From Hippophae tibetana (lineage: Eukaryota; Streptophyta; Magnoliopsida; Rosales; Elaeagnaceae): a DNA stretch of 64,000 nt. Each line of letters begins with the position of its first letter. Position 1 is the stretch's first letter. The notes below the pieces were generated by a model. That model saw only the letters and a list, made by a program, of their open reading frames with translations. It had not been told where the DNA came from and searched no databases. Below, in pieces: positions 11,522 to 22,800 of this stretch. The position numbers and the translations under genes were made by a program. Location: contig CM072811.1 of the NCBI GenBank assembly GCA_037013495.1, positions 10,483,190 through 10,547,189 on the forward strand, given 5' to 3'.

Positions 11522-12859
11522 TTAGTCTTTGCCTTTTTGCAAATGTTCAACTAACTGTTCAACTTGAACTTCCACCTTTTTGATAGAAGCTTCCACAGAG
11601 TCCAACCGTTGATTGGTTTTAGATTGGTTATCCCTACAAACTTGAATAAAAGAATTCAAGTTGTCCTCCAGAGTTGGTTTATTGGGAATGCTTCTTGGAA
11701 TAGGTGGGTGGAATTGCTGGCCTGCCTGGTTTGAGCTTTGAGTGAAAAGAGGGTTGTTTTGCCTCCAAGAGAAATTTGGATGACTTCTCCACCCAGGATT
11801 ATAGGTATTTGAATTGGGATCAAACCTGGGTCTCTGTTGATATGCTCCCAACACATTGACCTGTTCAGGTCCAGTTGTTTCTCCTTGATATGGACAGGCT
11901 TCAGTACCATGTCCCATGTTGCTATACAAACCATATTGATCATTATTGGTGTTGGTTTGTGTAGCGAGAAGGGCAACTTGCTTAGTCAGTTGAACAAGTT
12001 GTTGTTGAACTTCATTACTGGAGTCGATTTCATGAACTCCAGCTTTTCTCACTCGGGAGCTTTTCTGTTGGGAATTAGCACCCAACATCTCAAAGAGGTT
12101 ATATGTCTCTGAGGCAGTCTTTTCTCCTATTGCTCCTCCTGCAGCGTTGTCGACAATGAACTGACATTGTTGTGTAAGTCCATCGTAAAAGAATTGGTTC
12201 TGCAACTGCAGGGGAAAGCTATGATGGGGACACTGAGTGAGAAACATCTTGAACCTATCCCAAGCTTCATGGAATGGTTCTCCATCCATCTGAGAGAAAG
12301 TAGCAATCTTTCCTCTCAACTCTGATGTTTTTTGATGGGAATAGAATTTTCCCATGAATTTATTGTAAATGTTACCCCATGTCATCAGAGAACCTGGGGG
12401 AAGTGACATCAACCAAGCTTTGGCCTTATCCTTTAGAGTGTAGGGAAAACATCTCATCCTAAGTTGATCCTCGTTTAGAATACCGAGGGGGAATGTTTGG
12501 ACCGTAGCATAGAAATCTCTCATAAAGGAAAGAGAATCTTCATTAGGTAACCCATAAAAGGAAGGAAGCATAGAAAAATGAATATTTTTAAGGTCGTAAT
12601 TCCGAGCAGCCTCCCCCAACTGGATAGCGGCAGTTGCCGTGCCTATTACCGGTCTTGCAAACTCCTTCATCGTGGTTTCCCTAATATGTTGGTTTTCCTC
12701 CATTTCTTTTGGTTCTAGTAAAGGATTAAGACTTGGTTCTATGTTTGGCTCAAAAACAGGTTGATGGGTAGAATCCAGTTTTGTTGACACTTGTTTAAAT
12801 TTATGAAATTTATTTACATATGGTGTAAGGGGATTTCCTAGGGATCTCCTACCACGCAT
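11522..12859 (-). CDS. gag: First, stand-alone Gag protein of element A
   Basis: A 445-residue protein that repeats the gag part of the downstream gag-pol ORF. Shared blocks run in the same order: the IQL-EAARNY start of the gag domain (about residue 80), [60 protein letters not shown] and SNSQQ-like end. It closes with a heptad-rich PTLED...QLVEHLQKGKD segment where the other ORF goes on into protease. Identity over the gag domain looks like about two thirds by eye, so the duplication is old compared with the insertion. The canonical zinc knuckle is clear only in the gag-pol copy. A separate Gag could provide the usual excess of structural protein over enzymes. It lies next to the leader, first in the transcript. 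Confidence 0.85.
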   Translation of the reverse strand: MRGRRSLGNPLTPYVNKFHKFKQVSTKLDSTHQPVFEPNIEPSLNPLLEPKEMEENQHIRETTMKEFARPVIGTATAAIQLGEAARNYDLKNIHFSMLPSFYGLPNEDSLSFMRDFYATVQTFPLGILNEDQLRMRCFPYTLKDKAKAWLMSLPPGSLMTWGNIYNKFMGKFYSHQKTSELRGKIATFSQMDGEPFHEAWDRFKMFLTQCPHHSFPLQLQNQFFYDGLTQQCQFIVDNAAGGAIGEKTASETYNLFEMLGANSQQKSSRVRKAGVHEIDSSNEVQQQLVQLTKQVALLATQTNTNNDQYGLYSNMGHGTEACPYQGETTGPEQVNVLGAYQQRPRFDPNSNTYNPGWRSHPNFSWRQNNPLFTQSSNQAGQQFHPPIPRSIPNKPTLEDNLNSFIQVCRDNQSKTNQRLDSVEASIKKVEVQVEQLVEHLQKGKD

Positions 12860-13465
12860 AGACTATTGTAAACGTAAATTTAAAACTCCTGTCAACAAAA
12901 TAAAAAAAAATTTAGAGAAAATTTACATGTTATTCAATACAAAGCACTAAACTAGTTAAACCCTAAAAAATTTATTTTATTTTTTTATTTTTTTATTTTT
13001 TTATTTTTTTATTTTTTTTTTGTAACATAATTAGTATTAACCAAGAGTGCTCCCAGGAAAGAATGGTGGTGCAAACGGCACCTTAAATACCATTCTCCTA
13101 GCCAGAGCAACGTTCCCAGGAAAGACTAGTGGCACAAAGGCTTCCAAGAACTAGTCTCCTAGACAGAACTCCCTTAGATTTTTACTTTTCATGTTATTTA
13201 GTTAATTAGGTATAAATTCAAGTAATGTTTTATTTTTTTTATTTTTTTTTACTATTCATGAACGGTAAAAATTTTTACTTCAAATTTCAAATTTCTAAAT
13301 TATTTTACAATTAAAAAAATTATTTTTATTTTATTTTATTTTATTTTATTTTATTTTTTTATTTATTATGTATTTTGAAATTTGATTATTATTAAAATAT
13401 CACAATTATTTACAGCACAAAAATGTTTTTAAAATTTTGATAAATAATTTAAAAACGCTATTCCT
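12860..13465 (-). other. 5' leader between primer site and first gag ORF (element A)
   Basis: About 600 bases of non-coding leader. It includes A/T-rich homopolymer runs (about 12960-13020 and 13315-13375) and two tandem hairpins listed separately. No ORF or other feature is evident. Confidence 0.7.
13053..13162 (-). other. Two tandem covarying hairpins in the leader (element A)
   Basis: Read as minus-strand RNA, two copies of one structure lie side by side (13116-13162, then 13053-13101). Each has an outer stem CTAGGA/TCCTGG with a G-U pair, a 2-base bulge TT, and a 7-bp inner stem. The inner stem is GACTAGT/ACTAGTC in one copy and GAATGGT/ACCATTC in the other, so two base pairs have changed on both sides. 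The second copy also has an apical stem GGTGC/GCACC. The G-U pair works only in the element's sense strand. Element B keeps both at 54467-54576. Position and form suit an RNA packaging or dimerisation signal, which is inference. Confidence 0.7.
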
Positions 13466-13483
13466 TCCCCGGCAACGGCGCCA
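13466..13483 (-). other. Primer-binding site, tRNA-Asp type (element A)
   Basis: On the minus strand TGGCGCCGTTGCCGGGGA begins 6 bases after the end of the 5' LTR. It is complementary, with at most one mismatch, to the 3' end of plant tRNA-Asp (...CCCGGCAACGGCGCCA) and is the primer site usual for Athila elements. Confidence 0.92.
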
Positions 13484-13979
13484 AAAACTTGATGAACGAA
13501 AACCGGCATCGCCGATCTCCGCAAATACTTTGGTTTTAATATTTATAAAACTCTCGCAAGTGCACGAATCATTTCGAAGAAAATGATAAGTATACTCCCA
13601 AGGTCGATCTAAGGAAGGAATCTATGTGGTTTTTAATTTATTATTCAAACTTTTAAAAACGAAATTAAATCCTAAACATCCTGTCACGATAGTTTGGTTT
13701 TTGTGTTCCTAATCTAATGATATAAAATAAACATATATATACAGATTAATTAAATATAATCTAATAACATAAAAATAAACATAGATACAAATTCAATAAA
13801 TAATTATCTAAAAATAAACATATATACGGATTCAATAAATGTTCATGCAAATTTTTATCATTTATATTAGCGGAGTATTTATGGATATAATAACTAAATT
13901 AATTATGCTTGCTCATATTAACTAGGTTATTAAAGATATAAATTGATATTTTATTGATTCTCTCTTTTTTATATAAATA

Positions 13980-14125
13980 CCACCTTTGGTGGGGTTAGAT
14001 ATTCTTTGTTAACTAAACAAATCAATTAACACCTATGGGTGGGGTTGATAACTAATATGCTTAATTAAATTAATTCCTTTTTCTAAGAGATTGAAAATGA
14101 ACCATTTAAATGCCACCTTTGGTGG
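13980..14125 (-). other. Three short hairpins in the U5 part of the LTR
   Basis: CCACC/GGTGG with a 3-base loop occurs at 13980-13992 and again at 14113-14125. A related CACC/GGTG hairpin lies between them at 14030-14041. Each is followed on the plus strand by ggggtt. All three recur in the 3' LTR (first at 2506-2518) and in the LTR at 54937-56983. Role unknown. Confidence 0.55.
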
Positions 14126-14896
14126 GGTTAGACAATTTAAACATTATTCAAGGTGTCCAAATTAAACATAAGAATTTAATTATCCGAGTACTAACTTTCA
14201 AGTTTTAAAACCACTATTGAAAACATGTTGTCAATACATTTTCACATAATAATTCTTATAAAAACTTTTGAAATAGAGTTTCACTCTAACTACCGGGCGA
14301 TTGTACCAACAAATAAAAGAGCACTACTCTAAATTAGACCGGATAACTAAACCTTAAAATCTAATTTTCAGTTTTAAGTTTGTAATGAAAAATAATATAT
14401 TTCTCTCTAACATTCTTAATATAAAATCTTGAATAAAAACAAAATCAATTCATTTTAAAGATTTTTACCTATTTAATATTTCGCAAGCATAACAACGTCG
14501 TTATTACATCATTTTTACTAAACAACTAGCATAGTTAAATTTAACCACAGACAAGTTGAATATAACATGTAAGAATAAAGCATAAAAATAACTGTAAAGA
14601 AAATAAAATCCTTACGGAACTTCGACGCTATTCCCGTTGCTAGAAAACCTCCGAGCGGAATTTGCACTTCCATATATTGAATCAAAAATCTAAATTATTA
14701 CAAAAACATTACAAGTTCCTCTCAAAAAGAGAAGAACAATAAACCTAAGAGAATTGAACTAAAAACTAAGAGAAAAACTAAGAAAAGCTTAGAAACTTAG
14801 AAAGAAACTAAGAGAAACTAAAAACTAAGAAATGAGAGAAAGAAAGAAGAGAGAAGTGAGTTTTGAAGGTGTGTTTTGAAGTGAAGGGAAGGGGGG

Positions 14897-15031
14897 TATT
14901 TATAGGTGAGGATGGAGAGAAAAAATGAGTAAAAAAATGTTAAAAAAATATTAAAAAATGTAAAAACGCGTATTGGAATTGCTGATGTCATCAATGACGT
15001 CAGCATGACGTCACAGGGGCGGCTGCACGTG
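14897..15031 (-). promoter_or_regulatory. LTR promoter: G-box and bZIP-site cluster upstream of a TATA box
   Basis: Minus-strand order: G-box CACGTG (15026-15031), TGACGTCA (15006-15013), TGACGTCA (14995-15002), TGATGTCA (14983-14990, complementary reading), then CTATAAATA (14897-14905). The three TGACGTCA-type sites are spaced 11-12 bases apart, about one helical turn. In plants these are targets of TGA-type and other bZIP factors, which are often stress- or salicylate-linked. A start near 14865-14875 is inferred from the TATA distance. The arrangement is kept in all three LTRs of the window. Confidence 0.7.
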
Positions 15032-15499
15032 AAAAATGGGGCGAAAACGCGTTGGGCGCGCGGAGGGGGGCTGCTGGGGCGCTGCGCGCGCGCTGGGGCT
15101 GTCGCTGCGCGCAGCTCGGCGCGCGTGAACAGTGCCAGCGCGCGCGGGGCGCGCGCGGAATGGGGCGCTGGGCTGCGCGCACGGCTGGGCTGCGGCGCGC
15201 AATTTCCGTCTTTTTGACATTTTTGACCTTTTCGACCCATTTCGTCCGATTTTTCCTTGTTTGTTGACCTTTTCTCACTTATTTGTTGATATATTTGTGA
15301 TGTATTGCTTCAAATATTCCTCTTTGAGTCTTTACATTGCGTTTTTAAGCCAAAATACCTGAAAAACAATAAAAATACCCGTGATTCCGAAAAAGACAAA
15401 TTTATATAAATATATGATAAAACATATAAATATATGTATTTTTAATCAATTAAGGTACATAAAATCATGGTTATTTTAGTGCTTTTTGAGCACTCATCA

Positions 15500-15504
15500 A
15501 CTAT
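15500..15504. repeat. Target-site duplication, right copy (element A)
   Basis: ACTAT directly after the LTR end, matching 2011-2015. Satellite sequence continues without loss from here. Confidence 0.95.
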
Positions 15505-15807
15505 TCATTTTTTTTTCTTTGTTTTATTTATATCTACTTTTTGTTTTAGCGATATATAGTTATTAATGAAAATGACCCATTTATAAATTATACCTATATT
15601 AAATAATAAGGTGAGTAGTTAATTTGTGTTTTTTCTTTGTATTGGTTTAAGTAACCCCATATATGACTCTTTTTTAGAATTCATGAATGCATGAATACAC
15701 AGACATATACTTTAAATTTCTACTTAACTTATTAAAGTCAAGTAATAAAAATAAAAATTTAGCACTCTATTAGGTGTAATTCAATGCAGAGGCCTAGAGA
15801 TATAATC

Positions 15808-15832
15808 TAACAATTTAAAATTCAAATTGTTA
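15808..15832. repeat. Hairpin carried by each satellite unit (example)
   Basis: TAACAATTT-aaaattc-AAATTGTTA: a perfect 9-bp stem with a 7-base loop, repeated once per unit throughout the array. The array's right edge at 54032-54034 falls at the loop of this hairpin. Confidence 0.8.
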
Positions 15833-16019
15833 AGACAAATAAACAACAAAGAAAATTTTAAAATAATGAAAAATATGAATTACAAAGATAAGATATAAAA
15901 AATCAAAAACATCTCATTCTTTTTAATGTCGTTTAAGATTACAACTAAAATCTATAAAATAAGTCATCTTTTTATTCAATATATATAGGATTTACTATAA
16001 CAATTAATTGAAAACTATT

Positions 16020-19000
16020 TTCGTATTTTAATAAAAAATGTAACAATATCGAAATTTTCCAATCTTTGTATAATGAATTTGAATTCGCTTAGACTATACT
16101 CTCATGAGGCAAACACTCAAATACAATAATCCTATTGGTTCAAATATTCATTCAAAGGTATAAAAGAATAGAGCTTATGTATAGAAATGATCTAATAGTT
16201 TTGCATATGTTTAAAGATGAAAAAGACTAAAAATAGTGCATAATATTAATCTCGTGAAAGTAATCAAATTAAAGGATTTTATATAGAAATAAAATATTAT
16301 TTTTATCCAACGATTAAATTTATCGAATAAATTTTGAAGTACCTTTTTAGGGTTGAATAAAATGCGAAATGACTTCATGGGGAAGTATTTCCGGTATTTT
16401 TCTTTTATATTTAGCCAATTCTCATAGGCATATTGGGTCATAGTAAAAAGTTTGTACTATTCATTTTTTTTCTTCGTTTTATTTATATCTACTTTTTGTT
16501 TTAGCGATATATAGTTATTAATGAAAATGACCCATTTATAAATTATACCTATATTAAATAATAAGGTGAGTAGTTAATTTGTGTTTTTTCTTTGTATTGG
16601 TTTAAGTAACCGCATATAAGACACTTTTTTAGAATTCATGAATGCATGAATACACAGACATATACTTTAAATTTCTACTTAACTTATTCAAGTCAAGTAA
16701 TAAAAATAAAAATTTAGCACTCTATTAGGTGTAATTCAATGCAGAGGCCTAGAGATATAATCTAACAATTTAAAATTCAAATTGTTAAGACAAATAAACA
16801 ACAAAGAAAATTTTAAAATAATGAAAAATATGAATTACAAAGATAAGATATAAAAAATCAAAAACATCTCATTCTTTTTAATGTCGTTTAAGATTACAAC
16901 TAAAATCTATAAAATAAGTCATCTTTTTATTCAATATATATAGGATTTACTATAACAATTAATTGAAAACTATTTTCGTATTTTAATAAAAAAATGTAAC
17001 AATATCGAAATTTTCCAATCTTTGTATAATGAATTTGAATTCGCTTAGACTATACTCTCACGAGGCACACACTCAAATACAATAATCCTATTGGTCCAAA
17101 TATTCAATCAAAGGTATAAAAGAATAGAGCTCTTGTATAGAAATGATCTAATAGTTTTGCATATGTTTAAAGATGAAAAAGACTAAAAATAGTGCATAAT
17201 ATTAATCTCGTGAAAGTAATCAAATTAAAGGATTTTATAAAGAAATAAAATATTATTTTTATCCAACGATTAAATTTATCGAATAAATTTTGAAGTAACT
17301 TTTTAGGGATGAATAAAATGCGAAATGACTTCATGGGGAAGTATTTCCTGTATTTTTCTTTTATATTTAGCCAATTCTCATAGGGATATTGGGTCATAGT
17401 AAAAAGTTTGTAATATTCATTTTTTTTTCTTTGTTTTATTTATATCTACTTTTTGTTTTAGCGATATATAGTTATTAATGAAAATGACGCATTTATAAAT
17501 TATACCTATATTAAATAATAAGGTGAGTAGTTAATTTGTGTTTTTTCTTTGTATTGGTTTAAGTAACCCCATATATGACTCTTTTTTAGAATTCATGAAT
17601 GCATGAATACACAGACATATACTTTAAATTTCTACTTAACTTATTCAAGTCAAGTAATAAAAATAAAAATTTAGCACTCTATTAGGTGTAATTCAATGCA
17701 GAGGCCTAGAGATATAATCTAACAATTTAAAATTCAAATTGTTAAGACAAATAAACAACAAAGAAAATTTTAAAATAATAAAAAATATGAATTACAAAGA
17801 TAAGATATAAAAAATCTAAAACATCTCATTCTTTTTAATGTCGTTTAAGATTACAACTAAAATCTATAAAATAAGTCATCTTTTTATTCAATATATATAG
17901 GATTTACTATAACAATTAATTGAAAACTACTTTCGTATTTTAATAAAAAATGTAACAATATCGAAATTTTCCAATCTTTGTATAATGAATTTGATTTCGC
18001 GTAGACTATACTCTCACGAGGCAAACACTCAAATACAATAATCCGATTGGTTCAAATATTCATTCAAAGGTATAAAAGAATAGAGCTTATGTATAGAAAT
18101 GATCTAATAGTTTTGCATATGTTTAAAGATGAAAAAGACTAAAAATAGTGCATAATATTAATCTCGTGAAAATAATCAAATTAAAGGATTTTATATAGAA
18201 ATAAAATATTATTTTTATCCAACGATTAAATTTATCGAATAAATTTTGAAGTACCTTTTTAGGGTTGAATAAAATGCGAAATGACTTCATGGGGAAGTAT
18301 TTCCGGTATTTTTCTTTTATATTTAGCCAATTCTCATAGGCATATTGGGTCATAGTAAAAAGTTTGTACTATTCATTTTTTTTCTTTTTTTATTTATATC
18401 TACTTTTTGTTTTAGCGATATATAGTTATTAATGAAAATGACCCATTTATAAATTATACCTATATTAAATAATAAGGTGAGTAGTTAATTTGTGTTTTTT
18501 CTTTGTATTGGTTTAAGTAACCCCATATATGACTCTTTTTTAGAATTCATGAATGCATGAATACACAGACATATACTTTAAATTTCTACTTAACTTATTC
18601 AAGTCAAGTAATAAAAATAAAAATTTAGCACTCTATTAGGTGTAATTCAATGCAGAGGCCTAGAGATATAATCTAACAATTTAAAATTCAAATTGTTAAG
18701 ACAAATAAACAACAAAGAAAATTTTAAAATAATGAAAAATATGAATTACAAAGATAAGATATAAAAAATCAAAAACATCTCATTCTTTTTAATGTCGTTT
18801 AAGATTACAACTAAAATCTATAAAATAAGTCATCTTTTTATTCAATATATATAGGATTTACTATAACAATTAATTGAAAACTATTTTCGTATTTTAATAA
18901 AAAAATGTAACAATATCGAAATTTTCCAATCTTTGTATAATGAATTTGAATTCGCTTAGACTATACTCTCACGAGGCACACACTCAAATACAATAATCCT

Positions 19001-19841
19001 ATTGGTCCAAATATTCAATCAAAGGTATAAAAGAATAGAGCTCTTGTATAGAAATGATCTAATAGTTTTGCATATGTTTAAAGATGAAAAAGACTAAAAA
19101 TAGTGCATAATATTAATCTCGTGAAAGTAATCAAATTAAAGGATTTTATAAAGAAATAAAATATTATTTTTATCCAACGATTAAATTTATCGAATAAATT
19201 TTGAAGTAACTTTTTAGGGATGAATAAAATGCGAAATGACTTCATGGGGAAGTATTTCCTGTATTTTTCTTTTATATTTAGCCAATTCTCATAGGGATAT
19301 TGGGTCATAGTAAAAAGTTTGTAATATTCATTTTTTTTTCTTTGTTTTATTTATATCTACTTTTTGTTTTAGCGATATATAGTTATTAATGAAAATGACC
19401 CATTTGTAAATTATACCTATATTAAATAATAAGGTGAGTAGTTAATTTGTGTTTTTTCTTTGTATTGGTTTAAGTAACCCCATATATGACTCTTTTTTAG
19501 AATTCATGAATGCATGAATACACAGACATATACTTTAAATTTCTACTTAACTTATTCAAGTCAAGTAATAAAAATAAAAATTTAGCACTCTATTAGGTGT
19601 AATTCAATGGAGAGGCCTAGAGATATAATCTAACAATTTAAAATTCAAATTGTTAAGACAAATAAACAACAAAGAAAATTTTAAAATAATGAAAAATATG
19701 AATTACAAAGATAAGATATAAAAAATCAAAAACATCTCATTCTTTTTAATATCGTTTAAGATTACAACTAAAATCTATAAAATAAGTCATCTTTTTATTC
19801 AATATATATAGGATTTACTATAACAATTAATTGAAAACTAT
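16020..19841. repeat. Satellite sub-array of 1.91-kb dimers (left block)
   Basis: Two unit types alternate. One has 'gaagtaccttttt' and 'cataggcatattgg'. The other has 'gaagtaacttttt', 'cacacactc', 'ggtccaaatattcaatc' and 'catagggatattgg'. Equivalent points are 1911-1912 bp apart (for example 17167 and 19078). Confidence 0.75.
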
Positions 19842-22800
19842 TTTCGTATTTTAATAAAAAATGTAACAATATCGAAATTTTCCAATCTTTGTATAATGAC
19901 TTTGAATTCGCTTAGACTATACTCTCACGAGGCAAACACTCAAATATAATAATCCTATTGGTTCAAATATTCATTCAAAGGTATAAAAGAATAGAGCTTA
20001 TATATAGAAATGATCTAATAGTTTTGCATATGTTTAAAGATGAAAAAGACTAAAAATAGTGCATAATATTAATCTCTTGAAAGTAATCAAATTAAAGGAT
20101 TTTATATAGAAATAAAATATTATTTTTATCCAACGATTAAATTTATCGAATAAATTTTGAAGTACCTTTTTAGGGTTGAATAAAATGCGAAATGACTTCA
20201 TGGGGAAGTATTTCCGGTATTTTTCTTTTATATTTAGCCAATTCTCATAGGCATATTGGGTCATAGTAAAAAGTTTGTACTATTCATTTTTTTTCTTCGT
20301 TTTATTTATATCTACTTTTTGTTTTAGCCATATATAGTTATTAATGAAAATGACCCATTTAAAAATTATACCTATATTAAATAATAAGGTGAGTAGTTAA
20401 TTTGTGTTTTTTCTTTGTATTGGTTTAAGTAACCCCATATATGACTCTTTTTTAGAATTCATGAATGCACGAATACACAGACATATACTTTAAATTTCTA
20501 CTTAACTTATTGAAGTCAAGTAATAAAAATAAATATTTAACACTCTATTAGGTGTAATTCAATGTAGAACCCTATAGAGATAATCTAACAATTTAAAATT
20601 CAAATTGTTAAGACAAATAAACAACAAAGAAAATTTTAAAATAATGAAAAATATGAATTACAAATTTAAGATATAAACAATCAAAAACATCTCATTCTTT
20701 TTAATGTCGTTTAAGATTACAACTAAAATCTATAATTTAAGTTATCTTATTGTTCCAAATATATAGGATTTACTATAAAAATTAATTGAAAACTACTTTC
20801 GTATTTTAATAAAAAATGTAACAATATCGAAATTTTCCAATCTTTGTATAATGATTTTGAATTCGCGTAGACTATACTCTCACGAGGGAAACACTCAAAT
20901 ACCATAATCCTATTGGTTCAAATATTCATTCAAAGGTATAAAAGAATAGAGGTTTTGTATAGAAATGATCTAATAGTTTTGCATATGTTTAAAGATGAAA
21001 AAGACTAAAAATAGTGCATAATATTAATCTCGTGAAAGTAATCAAATTAAAGGATTTTATATAGAAATAAAATATTATTTTTATCCAACGATTAAATTTA
21101 TCGAATAAATTTTGAAGTACCTTTTTAGGGTTGAATAAAATGCGAAATGACTTCATGGGGAAGTATTTCCGGTATTTTTCTTTTATATTTAGCCAATTCT
21201 CATAGGCATATTGGGTCATAGTAAAAAGTTTGTACTATTCATTTTTTTTCTTCGTTTTATTTATATCTACTTTTTGTTTTAGCGATATATAGTTATTAAT
21301 GAAAATGACCCATTTATAAATTATACCTATATTAAATAATAAGGTGAGTAGTTAATTTGTGTTTTTTCTTTGTATTGGTTTAAGTAACCCCATATATGAC
21401 TCTTTTTTAGAATTCATGAATGCACGAATACACAGACATATACTTTAAATTTCGACTTAACTTATTGAAGTCAAGTAATAAAAATAAATATTTAACACTC
21501 TATTAGGTGTAATTCAATGTAGAACCCTATAGAGATAATCTAACAATTTAAAATTCAAATTGTTAAGACAAATAAACAACAAAGAAAATTTTAAAATAAT
21601 GAAAAATATGAATTACAAATTTAAGATATAAACAATCAAAAACATCTCATTCTTTTTAATGTCGTTTAAGATTACAACTAAAATCTATAATTTAAGTTAT
21701 CTTATTGTTCCAAATATATAGGATTTACTATAACAATTAATTGAAAACTACTTTCGTATTTTAATAAAAAATGTAACAATAACGAAATTTTCCAATCTTT
21801 GTATAATGAATTTGAATTCGCGTAGACTATACTCTCACGAGGGAAACACTCAAATACCATAATCCTATTGGTTCAAATATTCATTCAAAGGTATAAAAGA
21901 ATAGAGCTTTTGTATAGAAATAATCTAATAGTTTTGCATATGTTTAAAGATGAAAAAGACTAAAAATAGTGCATAATATTAATCTCGTGAAAGTAATCAA
22001 ATTAAAGGATTTTATATAGAAATAAAATATTATTTTTATCCAACGATTAAATTTATCGAATAAATTTTGAAGTACCTTTTTAGGGTTGAATAAAATGCGA
22101 AATGACTTCATGGGGAAGTATTTCCGGTATTTTTCTTTTATATTTAGCCAATTCTCATAGGCATATTGGGTCATAGTAAAAAGTTTGTACTATTCATTTT
22201 TTTTCTTCGTTTTATTTATATCTACTTTTTGTTTTAGCGATATATAGTTATTAATGAAAATGACCCATTTATAAATTATACCTATATTAAATAATAAGGT
22301 GAGTAGTTAATTTGTGTTTTTTCTATGTATTGGTTTAAGTAACCCCATATATGACTCTTTTTTAGAATTCATGAATGCACGAATACACAGACATATACTT
22401 TAAATTTCTACTTAACTTATTGAAGTCAAGTAATAAAAATAAAAATTTAACACTCTATTAGGTGTAATTCAATGTAGAGCCCTATAGAGATAATCTAACA
22501 ATTTAAAATTCAAATTGTTAAGACAAATAAACAACAAAGAAAATTTTAAAATAATGAAAAATATGAATTACAAATTTAAGATATAAACAATCAAAAACAT
22601 CTCATTCTTTTTAATGTCATTTAAGATTACAACTAAAATCTATAATTTAAGTTATCTTATTGTTCCAAATATATAGGATTTACTATAACAATTAATTGAA
22701 AACTACTTTCGTATTTTAATAAAAAATGTAACAATATCGAAATTTTCCAATCTTTGTATAATGAATTTGAATTCGCTTAGACTATACTCTCACGAGGCAA

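Larger units (their letters stand above)
2016..15499 (-). mobile_element. Complete Athila-type Ty3/gypsy LTR retrotransposon (element A)
   Basis: A 13.48-kb element inserted in the satellite array on the minus strand. It has two LTRs of about 2.0 kb (TG...CA ends), a 5-bp target duplication, a tRNA-Asp primer site, a terminal polypurine tract, a separate gag ORF and a gag-pol ORF. Domain order (gag, protease, reverse transcriptase, RNase H, integrase, no chromodomain), the protease motif DLGAS and the reverse transcriptase block around FMDD place it with the Athila lineage of non-chromovirus plant Ty3/gypsy elements. By eye the LTRs differ at about 8 positions in 2 kb plus length differences in the GC-rich block. 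At commonly used plant rates this means an insertion roughly 0.15-0.3 million years old. The element looks whole. Confidence 0.93.
13490..15499 (-). repeat. 5' LTR of element A
   Basis: 2010 bp, paired with 2016-4057. In transcript order it holds a U3 part with the GC-rich block (about 15016-15210), the bZIP-site cluster (14983-15031) and a TATA box (14897-14905). These are followed by a pyrimidine-rich leader rich in CTTCTCTC-like runs (about 14825-14880) and a long AT-rich U5. U5 contains three small hairpins at 13980-14125. The R region boundaries cannot be fixed from sequence alone. Confidence 0.95.

Noticed and set aside
13466-13483. Possible tRNA gene suggested by the tRNA-Asp match
   Set aside because: Only the 18 bases complementary to the tRNA 3' end are present, at the exact place of a primer-binding site.
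16211-16441. A 76-residue minus-strand ORF repeated in most satellite units (MTQYAYENWLNIKEKYRKYF...)
   Set aside because: Its repetition follows from recent amplification of the unit. Several units lack it, the composition is AT-driven (Phe, Ile, Lys, Asn, Tyr), and the homologous 3' untranslated regions of elements A and C show no matching ORF. A coding role would need a synonymous excess, which I cannot measure by eye.
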